Below are positions 32,106 through 42,968 of a stretch of DNA of 64,000 nucleotides, piece by piece; the first letter of the stretch is position 1; each line of letters begins with the position of its first letter. The stretch comes from JBMOOG01 sp049324535 (GTDB lineage Bacteria > Pseudomonadota > Alphaproteobacteria > Rhodobacterales > Rhodobacteraceae): assembly GCA_049324535.1 (NCBI GenBank), contig JBMOOG010000019.1:124001-188000 (forward strand), read 5' to 3'. The notes beneath the pieces are model-generated. The model was not told the DNA's origin, searched no databases, and saw nothing but the letters and a program-made list of their open reading frames with translations. The position numbers and the translations under genes are program-made.

Positions 32106-33943
32106 CAGCCGCTCGCCCGCTCCTCGAGCGTGAGCCACTCCTCCTCGGCCGCCTCCAGCGCCGTCTGCCGTTCGGCCAAGAGGTCGGCCGCCTTGCGGGC
32201 CTTGTCCGGCGCGGTCAGGAACACGTCCGCATCCGACAGAAACGCCGACAGCCGGGAAATCTCGGACTCGAGCTTGGCGATGATCGCCGGCAGGGCCTCG
32301 AGGCGGTGGCGTTCGGTGAAGCTCAGGCCCGCCGCGGGCTTGCGCGCCTCGCGCGCCGGTGCGGGCGGGGTCGTGCCCGCCGGGACCGGGGCGGCCCGTC
32401 CGGCGCGCGCCGGCGGCTCGGCCTCGGCCCGCGCGCCGGCCCGCTGCGCCTGATAGTCGCTCCAGCCGCCCGCATAGGCCGTCACCCGCCCGTCGCCCTC
32501 CATCGCCAGCGTGACGCTCGCCACCCGGTCGATGAAGTCGCGGTCGTGGCTGACCAGGATCACCGTGCCCTCGTACTCGCCCAGCACCTCCTGCAGCAGG
32601 TCCAGGGTCTCGATGTCGAGATCGTTGGTCGGCTCGTCCAGCACCAGAAGGTTCGAGGGCCGCGCCATGATCCGCGCCAGCAGAAGCCGCGCGCGTTCTC
32701 CGCCCGAGAGCGACCCGACCGGCGCGCGCGCCTGCGCCTCGTCGAAGAGGAAATCCTTGAGATAGGCCACGACATGGCGCGGCTCGCCCCGCACCATGAC
32801 CTGATCGGCCCGGCCCGAGACCCGCATCGCCGGATCGCCGGTCAGCCCGTCCCAGAGCGTCACCGACGGATCGAGCGTGGCGCGCGCCTGGTCGAAGACC
32901 GCAATCTCGAGATTGGTGCCGTGGCGCACGGTTCCGGTGTCGGGTGCGATCGCGCCGGTCAGCACCTTCAGAAGCGTGGTCTTGCCCGCCCCGTTCGGGC
33001 CGACGATCGCCACCCGGTCGCCGCGCAGGATGCGCAGGTCGAAGGGCCGGAAGATGAGCCTGTCCCCGAAAGCCTTTGAAATTCCTTGCGCCTCGATCAC
33101 CATGCGGCCCGAGACGGTGCCGCTGTCGAGCGCCATCGCCGCCGTCCCCTGCCGGCGGATCATCGAGGCGCGTTCCTCGCGCAGGGCCGCAAGCGCCCGC
33201 ACCCGGCCCTGGTTGCGCTTGCGCCGGGCCGAGATGCCCTCGACCGCCCAGCGCGCCTCGGCCTTGATCTTGCGCTCGAGCTTGTGGCGCGCCTCGTCCT
33301 CGGCCGCCCAGACCTCTTCGCGCCAGTCCTCGAAGGCCGCGAACCCCTTGTCGAGCCGCCGCAGGTCGCCCCGGTCCAGCCAGAGCGTCGCCCGCGACAG
33401 GCGGCGCAGGAAGGCGCGGTCGTGGCTGATCATCACCACCGCGGCCTTCGTCTCGGCCAGCTGCGCCTCGAGCCAGGCGATCGCCGCGATGTCGAGATGG
33501 TTTGTGGGCTCGTCGAGCAGCATCACCTCGGGCGCCTCGGCCATCAGCCGCGCCAGAGCGGCCCGCCGTCGCTCGCCCCCCGAGGCCGAGGCGACCGGCA
33601 CCGCGGGATCGAACCCCAGCCCCTCGGCGGCCGCGGCCACCTTGTAGTCCTCGCCGGGCGCCAGGCCCGAGGCCGCATAATCGCCCAGCGTGGCAAAGCG
33701 CGACAGGTCCGGCTCCTGCTCCATGTAGCCCACGCGCACGCCCTGCGGGACCACCCGCTGGCCGCTGTCCGGCTCGACCAGCCCGGCCATGACCTTCATC
33801 AGCGTGGACTTGCCCGAGCCGTTGCGCCCGACCAGCGCCAGCCGGTCCCCCGGCTGGATGACGAGATCGACCCCGTCGAAGAGCGGGTTGCCGCCGAAGG
33901 TGAGCGACAGCGCGGACAGCTGGAGAAGAGGGGCGCGGGCCAT
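32105..33943 (-). CDS. ABC-F family ATPase (Uup-like)
   Basis: A 612-residue soluble protein with two ABC domains and no membrane segments. Domain 1 has GRNGSGKSTLMK, SASGGERRRAALARLM and VMLLDEPTNHLDIAAI. Domain 2 has GPNGAGKTTLLK, LSGGERARLLLARIM and LLVLDEPTNDLDIETL. The linker between them (about residues 225-300, KLERKIKAEARWAVEGISARRKRNQGRVRAL) is the charged ABC-F arm. An Ala/Pro-rich segment leads to a C-terminal coiled coil (LSFTERHRLEALPAIIAKLESEISRL), as in Uup. It acts on ribosomes or DNA structures. The ATG at 33943 was chosen over an Arg-rich upstream extension. Confidence 0.93.
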   Translation of the reverse strand: MARAPLLQLSALSLTFGGNPLFDGVDLVIQPGDRLALVGRNGSGKSTLMKVMAGLVEPDSGQRVVPQGVRVGYMEQEPDLSRFATLGDYAASGLAPGEDYKVAAAAEGLGFDPAVPVASASGGERRRAALARLMAEAPEVMLLDEPTNHLDIAAIAWLEAQLAETKAAVVMISHDRAFLRRLSRATLWLDRGDLRRLDKGFAAFEDWREEVWAAEDEARHKLERKIKAEARWAVEGISARRKRNQGRVRALAALREERASMIRRQGTAAMALDSGTVSGRMVIEAQGISKAFGDRLIFRPFDLRILRGDRVAIVGPNGAGKTTLLKVLTGAIAPDTGTVRHGTNLEIAVFDQARATLDPSVTLWDGLTGDPAMRVSGRADQVMVRGEPRHVVAYLKDFLFDEAQARAPVGSLSGGERARLLLARIMARPSNLLVLDEPTNDLDIETLDLLQEVLGEYEGTVILVSHDRDFIDRVASVTLAMEGDGRVTAYAGGWSDYQAQRAGARAEAEPPARAGRAAPVPAGTTPPAPAREARKPAAGLSFTERHRLEALPAIIAKLESEISRLSAFLSDADVFLTAPDKARKAADLLAERQTALEAAEEEWLTLEERASG

Positions 33944-34025
33944 GATCCCGCGGCCATAGAGGGCGCCGTGGCCGCCGTCAACCGGCGCGGGACGCCGGGC
34001 GGGCGGCCCGCGGCCGGCGCCGGCC

Positions 34026-34104
34026 GCCCCTGCACACTCGACGCGCGCGGGCGCGCGCCCCTGCACACTCTCCCCGCTTCCCCGCGCGCGCGGGCGCGCG
34101 CGCC
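34026..34104. repeat. Direct repeats and alternating CG tracts upstream of gyrA
   Basis: The 14-mer GCCCCTGCACACTC occurs at 34026-34039 and 34057-34070, a 31-bp period. It is interleaved with alternating CG tracts around 34040-34056 and 34083-34104. A third TGCACAC at 34107-34113 overlaps the -35 element of the gyrA promoter. Alternating purine-pyrimidine DNA of this kind can adopt left-handed form under negative supercoiling. Confidence 0.6.
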
Positions 34105-34105
34105 A

Positions 34106-34135
34106 TTGCACACAAGGGGTAGAAGGCCCTATAAA
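34106..34135 (+). promoter_or_regulatory. Sigma-70-type promoter for gyrA
   Basis: TTGCAC at 34106-34111 and TATAAA at 34130-34135 are separated by 18 bp, with the start codon 42 bp beyond. It is the best sigma-70 match in this intergenic region. Confidence 0.65.
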
Positions 34136-34176
34136 GCCCGCCAACAAGATCAAGTCAGCCCGAAGGCCCTTTCCCC

Positions 34177-36906
<2,730 letters not shown>

Positions 36907-36947
36907 TCCGCTGGCGGGGTCCGCCGGATCCGCGACCGCCGTTCCAG

Positions 36948-36980
36948 CCGGGCCGCAGGCAACTGCGGCCCGGTTTGTTT
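36948..36980 (+). terminator. Rho-independent terminator of gyrA
   Basis: The 11-bp stem CCGGGCCGCAG/CTGCGGCCCGG (36948-36958, 36963-36973) with a GCAA tetraloop is followed by TTTGTTT. It lies 42 bp after the gyrA stop. Confidence 0.88.
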
Positions 36981-37107
36981 CCGCATCGGCGCCTTGTCCA
37001 TCCTGGCCTGCCTGTGCAACCTTTAATTGTATTCTGAGGGTTGGCACAATTTTAACACAATCTCAACGTGTCGCCGCCAACCTCGATCGGAACACTGACC
37101 GCACAGC

Positions 37108-37121
37108 AGGTCGAACGACCT
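37108..37121. promoter_or_regulatory. 14-bp palindrome in leader of small peptide gene
   Basis: AGGTCG-AA-CGACCT is a near-contiguous inverted repeat 30 bp before the start codon at 37151. It is preceded at 37020-37060 by an AT-rich stretch (TTTAATTGTATT, TTGGCACAATTTTAACACAAT) that must hold the promoter. Whether it acts as an operator or an mRNA hairpin is open. Confidence 0.4.
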
Positions 37122-37150
37122 GAAGCCACCGAATCACAGGGGATGACGAC

Positions 37151-37342
37151 ATGGCGATGACTGACTACCCGGCCACCGCAACAGCCGCGCCGATGGATGG
37201 GCTCGGCGGGCTTCTGTCCCGCCTCGTGCCGATGCTGCGGCGCAAGGCCGTGTTGGCCGAAACGGCACCGTCCACCGCCAAGCCCCGCCCCGCGCATGAG
37301 GCCAACTATCTCGCCGACATCGGCATGGAAGTCGGCTTCTGA
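37151..37342 (+). CDS. Small hypothetical protein with C-terminal YLADIGM motif
   Basis: A 63-residue protein, preceded by AGGGGATG, with its own AT-rich promoter region and located between the gyrA terminator and trmFO. Residues 15-35 form an amphipathic basic helix (MDGLGGLLSRLVPMLRRKAVL). The C-terminus reads EANYLADIGMEVGF. The YLxDIG pattern recalls the end of DUF1127 (YjiS-like) small proteins, which are membrane-stress or RNA-turnover associated, but the rest is not a clear match. No function is assigned. Confidence 0.6.
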   Translation: MAMTDYPATATAAPMDGLGGLLSRLVPMLRRKAVLAETAPSTAKPRPAHEANYLADIGMEVGF

Positions 37343-37417
37343 CACCGCACGCGGGCGCGCCGGGACCCCGCGCGCCCTGCCCTTCCCTTCGCGCGCCGGC
37401 TCCGCTAGACCGCGCGC

Positions 37418-38776
37418 ATGGTCGAGACACTCCACATCGTCGGTGCCGGCATGGCCGGATCCGAGGCGGCCTGGCAGGCCGCGAACGCGGGCGTGCCGGT
37501 CGTGCTGCACGAGATGCGGCCCCGCGTCGCCACCTTCGCCCATCGTACCGGCGATTTCGCCGAGATGGTCTGTTCGAATTCCTTCCGGTCGGACGATGAC
37601 GAAAGGAACGCGGTCGGGCTTCTGCACTGGGAGATGCGCGCGGCCGGCGGCCTGGTCATGGCCATGGCCGAGGCGCACCGGCTTCCGGCCGGGGGCGCGC
37701 TCGCCGTCGACCGCGACCCCTTCGCCCGCGCGGTGACGGAACGGCTGCGCGCCCATCCGGGGATCACGGTGGCCGAGGGCGAGATCGACACCCTGCCCGA
37801 GTCCGGCCACTGGATCTTTGCCACCGGCCCCCTGACCTCGCCGGCGCTCGGGCGGGCGATTCGTGCCCAGACCGGCGAGGCGAGCCTCGCGTTCTTCGAT
37901 GCGATCGCGCCCATCGTCTACGCCGAGACCATCGACATGGGCATCGCCTGGCGGCAGTCGCGCTATGACAAGGGCGAGACCGAGGACGAGCGCACCGCCT
38001 ACATCAACTGTCCGATGGACCGCGACCAGTACAACGCCTTCGTGGACGCGCTGCTGGCCGCCGACCGCGCCGCCTTCCACGAGGGCGAGGAAGGTTCGGC
38101 CGAGGGGGCGACCCCGTTCTTCGACGGCTGCCTGCCGATCGAGGTGATGGCAGCGCGCGGCCGCGAGACCCTGCGCCACGGGCCGATGAAGCCGGTGGGC
38201 CTGACCAACGCGCACCGGCCGGACATCAAGCCCTACGCCGTCGTGCAGCTTCGCCGCGACAACAAGCTCGGGACGCTCTACAACATCGTCGGCTTCCAAA
38301 CCAAGATGAAGTACGGCGCGCAAACCGATGTTTTCCGCATGATTCCCGGACTTGAGAATGCCCGGTTCGCGCGGCTTGGCGGCATCCACCGCAACACCTT
38401 CCTGAACAGCCCGCGCCTGCTCGACGACCGCATGCGCCTGCGCATGCGCCCGAACCTGCGCTTCGCCGGTCAGGTGACGGGCGTCGAGGGCTATGTCGAA
38501 AGCGCGGCGATGGGGCTTCTGGCCGGGCGCATGGCCGCGGCCGAGATCCTCGGCCGCGACCTGCCGCCGCCGCCGCCCGAGACGGCGATGGGCGCGCTCA
38601 TCCACCACATCACCGGCGGGGCCGAGGCGCGCACCTTCCAGCCGATGAACGTGAACTTCGGCCTCTTCCCGCCGATCGACGCGAAGGGCGGGCGCAAGGG
38701 CCGCAAGGACCGCTACAAGGCCTACACCGACCGCGCGAAAGAGGTGTTTTCGCAATGGCTTGCCGGCCAGGGCTGA
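37418..38776 (+). CDS. trmFO: Methylenetetrahydrofolate--tRNA-(uracil-5-)-methyltransferase
   Basis: A 452-residue folate/FAD-dependent enzyme that makes m5U54 in the tRNA T-loop. It has the FAD motif LHIVGAGMAGSEAAWQAANAGVPVVLHEMRP, MVCSNSFRSDD (catalytic Cys), PIVYAETIDM, YNIVGFQTKMKYGAQTDVFRMIPGLENARFARLGGIHRNTFLNSPRLLD and AGQVTGVEGYVESAAMGLLAG. Length is normal for the family. It is followed after one base by gluQ, so two tRNA-modification genes form one unit. Confidence 0.96.
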   Translation: MVETLHIVGAGMAGSEAAWQAANAGVPVVLHEMRPRVATFAHRTGDFAEMVCSNSFRSDDDERNAVGLLHWEMRAAGGLVMAMAEAHRLPAGGALAVDRDPFARAVTERLRAHPGITVAEGEIDTLPESGHWIFATGPLTSPALGRAIRAQTGEASLAFFDAIAPIVYAETIDMGIAWRQSRYDKGETEDERTAYINCPMDRDQYNAFVDALLAADRAAFHEGEEGSAEGATPFFDGCLPIEVMAARGRETLRHGPMKPVGLTNAHRPDIKPYAVVQLRRDNKLGTLYNIVGFQTKMKYGAQTDVFRMIPGLENARFARLGGIHRNTFLNSPRLLDDRMRLRMRPNLRFAGQVTGVEGYVESAAMGLLAGRMAAAEILGRDLPPPPPETAMGALIHHITGGAEARTFQPMNVNFGLFPPIDAKGGRKGRKDRYKAYTDRAKEVFSQWLAGQG

Positions 38777-38777
38777 G

Positions 38778-39656
38778 ATGACGGGCTTCGTCACCCGCTT
38801 TGCCCCCTCGCCGACCGGCCCGCTGCATCTGGGCCATGCCTATTCCGCGCTCCTCGCCCATGACCGGGCCCGCGCCGAGGGCGGGCGGTTTCTGCTGCGG
38901 ATGGAGGACACCGATCGCGAACGGTCGCGGCCGGAGTGGGAGGCGGCGATCCGGGACGATCTGCGCTGGCTCGGGATCGGCTGGGACGGCCCGATCCACC
39001 GCCAGTCCGAGCATATCGAGGCCTACAACGCCCGGCTGGAAACGCTCGCAGGCCGCGGGCTGCTCTATCCCTGCTCCTGCACGCGGTCGGACATCCGCGC
39101 GGCGCTCGCCGCACCGCAGGAGGGCGTCGAACACAGCGTCTATCCCGGCACCTGCCGCGGCCGCCCGATGGAAAGCCGCCGGCCCGGCGACGCGCTGCGG
39201 CTCGACCTCGACGCCGCGCTCGCGGCGCTGGCCGGCGCGGATCTCGCCTTCACCGAGACCGGCCCCGCCCAGGCCGGCCGGCACCGGCTGGTGCCCGAGA
39301 CCCTGCGGGCGACGATCGGCGACGTGGTGCTCGGGCGCAAGGGCGAGGCCATCGTCGCCTATTTCCTCGCCTCGGCCTTCGACGACGCCGACCAGGGCAT
39401 CACCCATGTGATCCGCGGCGAAGACCTCTTCGCTTTCACCCCGATCCAGGTCGTGCTCCAGCATCTCTTCGGCCTGCCGACGCCGGTCTATCACCATCAC
39501 CGGCTGATCCGCGACGAGGCCGGCCGGCGGCTGGCCAAGCGCGACGACGCCCGCGCCATCGCGACCTACCGGGCGGCGGGCGCCTCGCCCGCCGACATCC
39601 GCCGGATGGTCGGGCTGCCGCCGCCGCCCGCCGGCGGCGCCGGCGGCGTCAGCTGA
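38778..39656 (+). CDS. gluQ: Glutamyl-Q tRNA(Asp) synthetase
   Basis: A 292-residue truncated class I synthetase lacking the anticodon-binding domain. It shows TRFAPSPTGPLHLGHAYSAL (HIGH motif), zinc-binding YPCSCTRSDI...YPGTCRG, ITHVIRGEDLF and RLAKRDDA (KMSKS equivalent). It attaches glutamate to queuosine in tRNA(Asp). It begins one base after the trmFO stop, and its 3' end overlaps hisI by 8 bp. Confidence 0.94.
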   Translation: MTGFVTRFAPSPTGPLHLGHAYSALLAHDRARAEGGRFLLRMEDTDRERSRPEWEAAIRDDLRWLGIGWDGPIHRQSEHIEAYNARLETLAGRGLLYPCSCTRSDIRAALAAPQEGVEHSVYPGTCRGRPMESRRPGDALRLDLDAALAALAGADLAFTETGPAQAGRHRLVPETLRATIGDVVLGRKGEAIVAYFLASAFDDADQGITHVIRGEDLFAFTPIQVVLQHLFGLPTPVYHHHRLIRDEAGRRLAKRDDARAIATYRAAGASPADIRRMVGLPPPPAGGAGGVS

Positions 39657-40008
39657 CCGGCCGCAGGATCTCGACCTCCGCGCCCCCGCGCAGCGCCGTG
39701 TAGAAGCAGGACCGGCGGTTGGTGTGGCAGGCCGGGCCGGTCTGCTCCACCAGCGCCAGCAGGCAGTCGCGGTCGCAGTCGATGCGCATCTCGACCAGCT
39801 TCTGGCGATGGCCCGAGGTCTCGCCCTTGACCCAGAACGCGGACCGCGACCGCGACCAGTAGGTCATCTCGCCCGTGGCCAGGGTGCGCGCCAGCGCCTC
39901 GGCGGTCATCCAGGCCAGCATCAGCACCTCGCCCGAGGCGTGGTCCTGGGCGATCACCGGCACGAGGCCGGCGGCGTCATAGGTCAGGGTTGCGGGATCG
40001 AAGCTCAT
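39649..40008 (-). CDS. hisI: Phosphoribosyl-AMP cyclohydrolase
   Basis: A 119-residue enzyme of the third step of histidine biosynthesis. LMLAWMTAEALARTLATGEMTYWSRSRSAFWVKGETSGHRQKLVEMRIDCDRDCLLALVEQTGPACHTNRRSCFY carries the zinc cysteines and DxDxD-like acidic magnesium site (written here as DCDRDC). The HisE pyrophosphohydrolase domain is absent, as usual in alphaproteobacteria. It is divergent from the NifU-like gene. Confidence 0.95.
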   Translation of the reverse strand: MSFDPATLTYDAAGLVPVIAQDHASGEVLMLAWMTAEALARTLATGEMTYWSRSRSAFWVKGETSGHRQKLVEMRIDCDRDCLLALVEQTGPACHTNRRSCFYTALRGGAEVEILRPVS

Positions 40009-40074
40009 CGGGGCACCTTTGCAAGGCGGAGGCAGGGGTCTATCTAAGGGGGATGGTCCCGGGGGAAAAGGGCG

Positions 40075-40518
40075 ATGAGCGAAACCGACCTGATCCAGCT
40101 CTATTCCAAGCGCATCCTCGCGCTGGCAGCCGACATCCCGCACGCGGGCCGGCTCGAGGCGCCGGACGGGACCGCCCGCCGCCGGTCGCCGCTCTGCGGC
40201 TCGACCGTCACGATGGACCTTCGCATCCGCGACGGCCGGATCGTGGATCTGGCTCAGGACGTGAAGGCCTGCGCCCTCGGCCAGGCGTCGGCCGCGATCG
40301 CGGGCGCGGCGCTTGTCGGCCGCACGCGGCCCGAGGTGGAGCGCGCCCGCGACGAGCTCCGGGCCATGCTGTCGGGCGGGCCGGTCCCGGCGCCGCCCTT
40401 CGAGGGCTACGAGGTGCTGACGCCGGCGCGCGACTACCGCAACCGCCACGCCTCGATCCTTCTCGCGCTCGAGGCCGCGTCGGAGGCCTTCGAGAAGGCG
40501 GAAGCCGCCGCCGGATAA
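40075..40518 (+). CDS. Iron-sulfur cluster assembly scaffold protein (NifU/IscU N-terminal type)
   Basis: A 147-residue protein. The three cluster-ligand cysteine positions are partly visible: SPLCGSTVTMDL and VKACALGQASAAIAG. The third position is a region reading RNRHASILLALEAA with His instead of the usual Cys. This fits the SufU/IscU-like subgroup common beside hisI in alphaproteobacteria. A role in Fe-S delivery is plausible; the loss of the third cysteine may mean an altered one. AAAAGGGCG precedes the ATG. Confidence 0.85.
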   Translation: MSETDLIQLYSKRILALAADIPHAGRLEAPDGTARRRSPLCGSTVTMDLRIRDGRIVDLAQDVKACALGQASAAIAGAALVGRTRPEVERARDELRAMLSGGPVPAPPFEGYEVLTPARDYRNRHASILLALEAASEAFEKAEAAAG

Positions 40519-40551
40519 AAAGACCGCCGCGCGTCACGGGGACGGCGGCGG
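40516..40551 (-). terminator. Rho-independent terminator on minus strand for the small membrane peptide gene
   Basis: Read on the minus strand, CCGCCGCCGTC pairs with GACGCGCGGCGG (one bulged base, plus-strand 40524-40551) and is followed by TCTTTTTAT. The T run overlaps the stop codon of the convergent NifU-like gene. Confidence 0.75.
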
Positions 40552-40640
40552 CAGGAGCGAGCATTCCGGGTTGCGGGGGACACCGCAGGGGGACAGGCGC
40601 GGGGACGCCAGGCCGGATGCCGCGAGGCAGAAGGAAAGCG

Positions 40641-40763
40641 TCAGACGATCGCCGGCAGATGCAGGCTCAGGACCAGAAGAAGCGCGAGCGAGGCGACCCC
40701 CAGAGCATCGGCCGCGATGTGGCGCGAGGCGCGGGCCAGGATGGTGCGGAAATCGTCGTGCAT
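40641..40763 (-). CDS. Small single-span membrane peptide (40 residues)
   Basis: MHDDFRTILARASRHIAADALGVASLALLLVLSLHLPAIV: a polar basic amphipathic N-terminus followed by one membrane span (about residues 23-40). GGGAG precedes the ATG, and a strong terminator follows at 40516-40551. The AT-rich upstream segment (TTGCCAAATGGTTAAC on the minus strand) looks like promoter DNA. No family is recognised. Having its own start signals and terminator supports it as a real gene. Confidence 0.6.
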   Translation of the reverse strand: MHDDFRTILARASRHIAADALGVASLALLLVLSLHLPAIV

Positions 40764-40865
40764 GGCGGGTCTCCCGAGTCGGCTTCGTTGCTCCTTTGTT
40801 CTCACGCCGTTAACCATTTGGCAAGAACAATCGTGGAACATCCGGCAGATTTTCCCGGTTCGTTC

Positions 40866-42968
40866 TCAACCCACGCCGATCAGCCGGATCGCGCGGTCCT
40901 GCTCGAGCAGCCACAGCAGCACCCGCGCCGCCTGCCCCCGCGGCCCGGTCAGCTCCGGGTCCTGCGTCAGCAGAAGCCGCGCATCCGCCTGCGCCATCGC
41001 CATGAGCCCCGCCTGCCGCTCGAGGTCCGCGATGCGGAACCGCGGCAGCCCGGATTGCGCGGTGCCGATCACGTCGCCCGCGCCCCGGATCGCCAGATCC
41101 TCTTCGGCGATGCGAAACCCGTCCTCGGTCTCGCGCAGGATCGCCAGCCGCCGTTCCGCGCCTTCGGACAGGGGCGGATGGTAGAGAAGCAGGCAGGTCG
41201 ATTCCGCGCTTCCCCGCCCGACCCGGCCCCGCAACTGGTGCAGCTGCGCCAGCCCGAAGCTCTCGGCGCGTTCGACCACCATGATCGTGGCGGCGGGCAC
41301 GTTCACCCCCACCTCGATCACCGTCGTCGCCACCAGGACGCGCGTGCGGCCGGCGGTGAAATCCGCCATGGCCGCGTCCTTGTCGGCCGGGGCCATCTGG
41401 CCGTGGACAAGCCCGACCACCCCCTCGCCCAGCGCCGCCCGCAGCCGCTGGAATCGCTCCTCGGCGGCGGTCTTGTCCACGACCTCGCTCTCCTCGACCA
41501 GCGGGCAGACCCAGTAGGCCTGCCGCCCCTCGGCCACCGCGCGGCGCAGATGCGCGACCACCTCGTCGATCCGGCCGGACGACACCAGCACCGTGCGCAC
41601 GGGCTTGCGCCCCGGCGGCTTCTCGTCGAGCACCGACACATCCATGTCGCCGAACTGCGCAAGCGCCAGCGACCGCGGAATGGGCGTCGCGGTCATCACC
41701 AGCACATCGGCGCCGCGCCCGTCCGGCGTCTGGCCCTTGGCGCCCAGCTCCATCCGCTGCTCGACGCCGAAGCGGTGCTGTTCGTCCACCACCGCCAGCC
41801 GCAGGTCGGCGAAGTGCACGTCGGGCTGGAAGACCGCGTGGGTGCCGACGAGGATCGCGATCCGCCCGGCCGCCAGATCGGCGAGCTTCGCCGCCCGCGC
41901 CTCGCCCTTGTCGCGCCCGGTCAGAAGCGCGATGCGCACCCCGGCCGCCTCGGCCAGCGGCTGGAGGCTCTCGAGGTGCTGGCGGGCGAGGATCTCGGTC
42001 GGGGCCATCATCGCCGCCTGCCCTCCGGCCTCGACCGCCACGAGCATCGCCATGAAGGCCACGAGGGTCTTCCCGGATCCGACATCGCCTTGCAGAAGCC
42101 GGTTCATGCGCAGAGGCCCGGCCATGTCCGCGGCGATCTCGGCCATGGCCCGTTCCTGCGCGCCCGTCGGCGCGAAGGGCAGCGCGGCGCGCACGCGCGC
42201 CTGCAACGCGCCGGTCCCGCGGCTTTCGTGGCCCTTGCCGCGGCGGATGCGGGCGCGGGCCAGCGCCAGCGTCAGCTGGTGGGCGAAGAGCTCGTCATAG
42301 GCGAGCCGCGCCCGGGCGGGGGCGTCGGGCACCACGTCGGCCAGCCCCTGCGGCGCCTGGGCGGCGCGCACCGCCCCGGCCCAGTCGGGCCAGCCCTCAC
42401 GCGCCCGGAGCGCCGGATCGATCCATTCGGGCAGGTCCGGCACCCGGGACAGGGCCCCCTGCACCGCCTTCGCCACCTGCCGCTGGGTAAGCCCTCCGCC
42501 CAGCGGATAGACCGGTTCCCACTCGGGCAGGCCGGTTGCGTCCTCGGGCCGCAGGATGTGGTCGGGGTGGACCATCTGCGCGATCCCGTCGAAAAGCTCG
42601 AGCCGTCCCGACACGATCCGCCGGGCACCGGTCGGCAGCTGCTTCTGCAACGCCTCGCCGCGGGCGTGGAAAAAGACCAGCTGGAACTCGGCCTCGGCGT
42701 CCTGCACGAAGACCCGCGTCGGCCCGCCCTTGCGGCGCGGTGGCTGGTGCGCGCCGACCGTGACCGCGACCGTGACCGGCGCGGGCGGCGTCACCTCTCG
42801 GATCGAGCGGCGCAGACGCCGGTCCACGACCGCGTGCGGCAGATGGAAGATCAGGTCGCGCGGCCGGGTGATCCCGATCTGGGCGAAGGCCTCGGCCGCG
42901 CGCGGGCCGACCCCCGGCAGCGTGTCGATTCCGGCAAAGAGCGGGTAGAGGACCGGCGGCCGGCTCAT
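40866..42968 (-). CDS. recG: ATP-dependent DNA helicase RecG
   Basis: A 700-residue branched-DNA helicase. The N-terminal wedge/OB domain includes LFAGIDTLPGVGPRAAEAFAQIGITRPRDLIFHLPHAVVDRR and VTVGAHQPPRRKGGPTRVFVQDAEAEFQLVFFHARGEALQKQLP. Helicase motifs are LLQGDVGSGKTLVAFMAML (Walker A), AVVDEQHRFGVEQR (DEQH), VMTATPIPRSLAL, TTVIEVGVNVPAATIMVVERAESFGLAQLHQLRGRVGRG. It remodels stalled forks and Holliday junctions. It overlaps ligA by 4 bp. Confidence 0.96.
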   Translation of the reverse strand: MSRPPVLYPLFAGIDTLPGVGPRAAEAFAQIGITRPRDLIFHLPHAVVDRRLRRSIREVTPPAPVTVAVTVGAHQPPRRKGGPTRVFVQDAEAEFQLVFFHARGEALQKQLPTGARRIVSGRLELFDGIAQMVHPDHILRPEDATGLPEWEPVYPLGGGLTQRQVAKAVQGALSRVPDLPEWIDPALRAREGWPDWAGAVRAAQAPQGLADVVPDAPARARLAYDELFAHQLTLALARARIRRGKGHESRGTGALQARVRAALPFAPTGAQERAMAEIAADMAGPLRMNRLLQGDVGSGKTLVAFMAMLVAVEAGGQAAMMAPTEILARQHLESLQPLAEAAGVRIALLTGRDKGEARAAKLADLAAGRIAILVGTHAVFQPDVHFADLRLAVVDEQHRFGVEQRMELGAKGQTPDGRGADVLVMTATPIPRSLALAQFGDMDVSVLDEKPPGRKPVRTVLVSSGRIDEVVAHLRRAVAEGRQAYWVCPLVEESEVVDKTAAEERFQRLRAALGEGVVGLVHGQMAPADKDAAMADFTAGRTRVLVATTVIEVGVNVPAATIMVVERAESFGLAQLHQLRGRVGRGSAESTCLLLYHPPLSEGAERRLAILRETEDGFRIAEEDLAIRGAGDVIGTAQSGLPRFRIADLERQAGLMAMAQADARLLLTQDPELTGPRGQAARVLLWLLEQDRAIRLIGVG

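Noticed and set aside
37343..37400. Hairpin GGGCGCG/CGCGCCC after the small peptide as a terminator
   Set aside because: No U tract and only a pyrimidine-mixed tail; trmFO may be read through.
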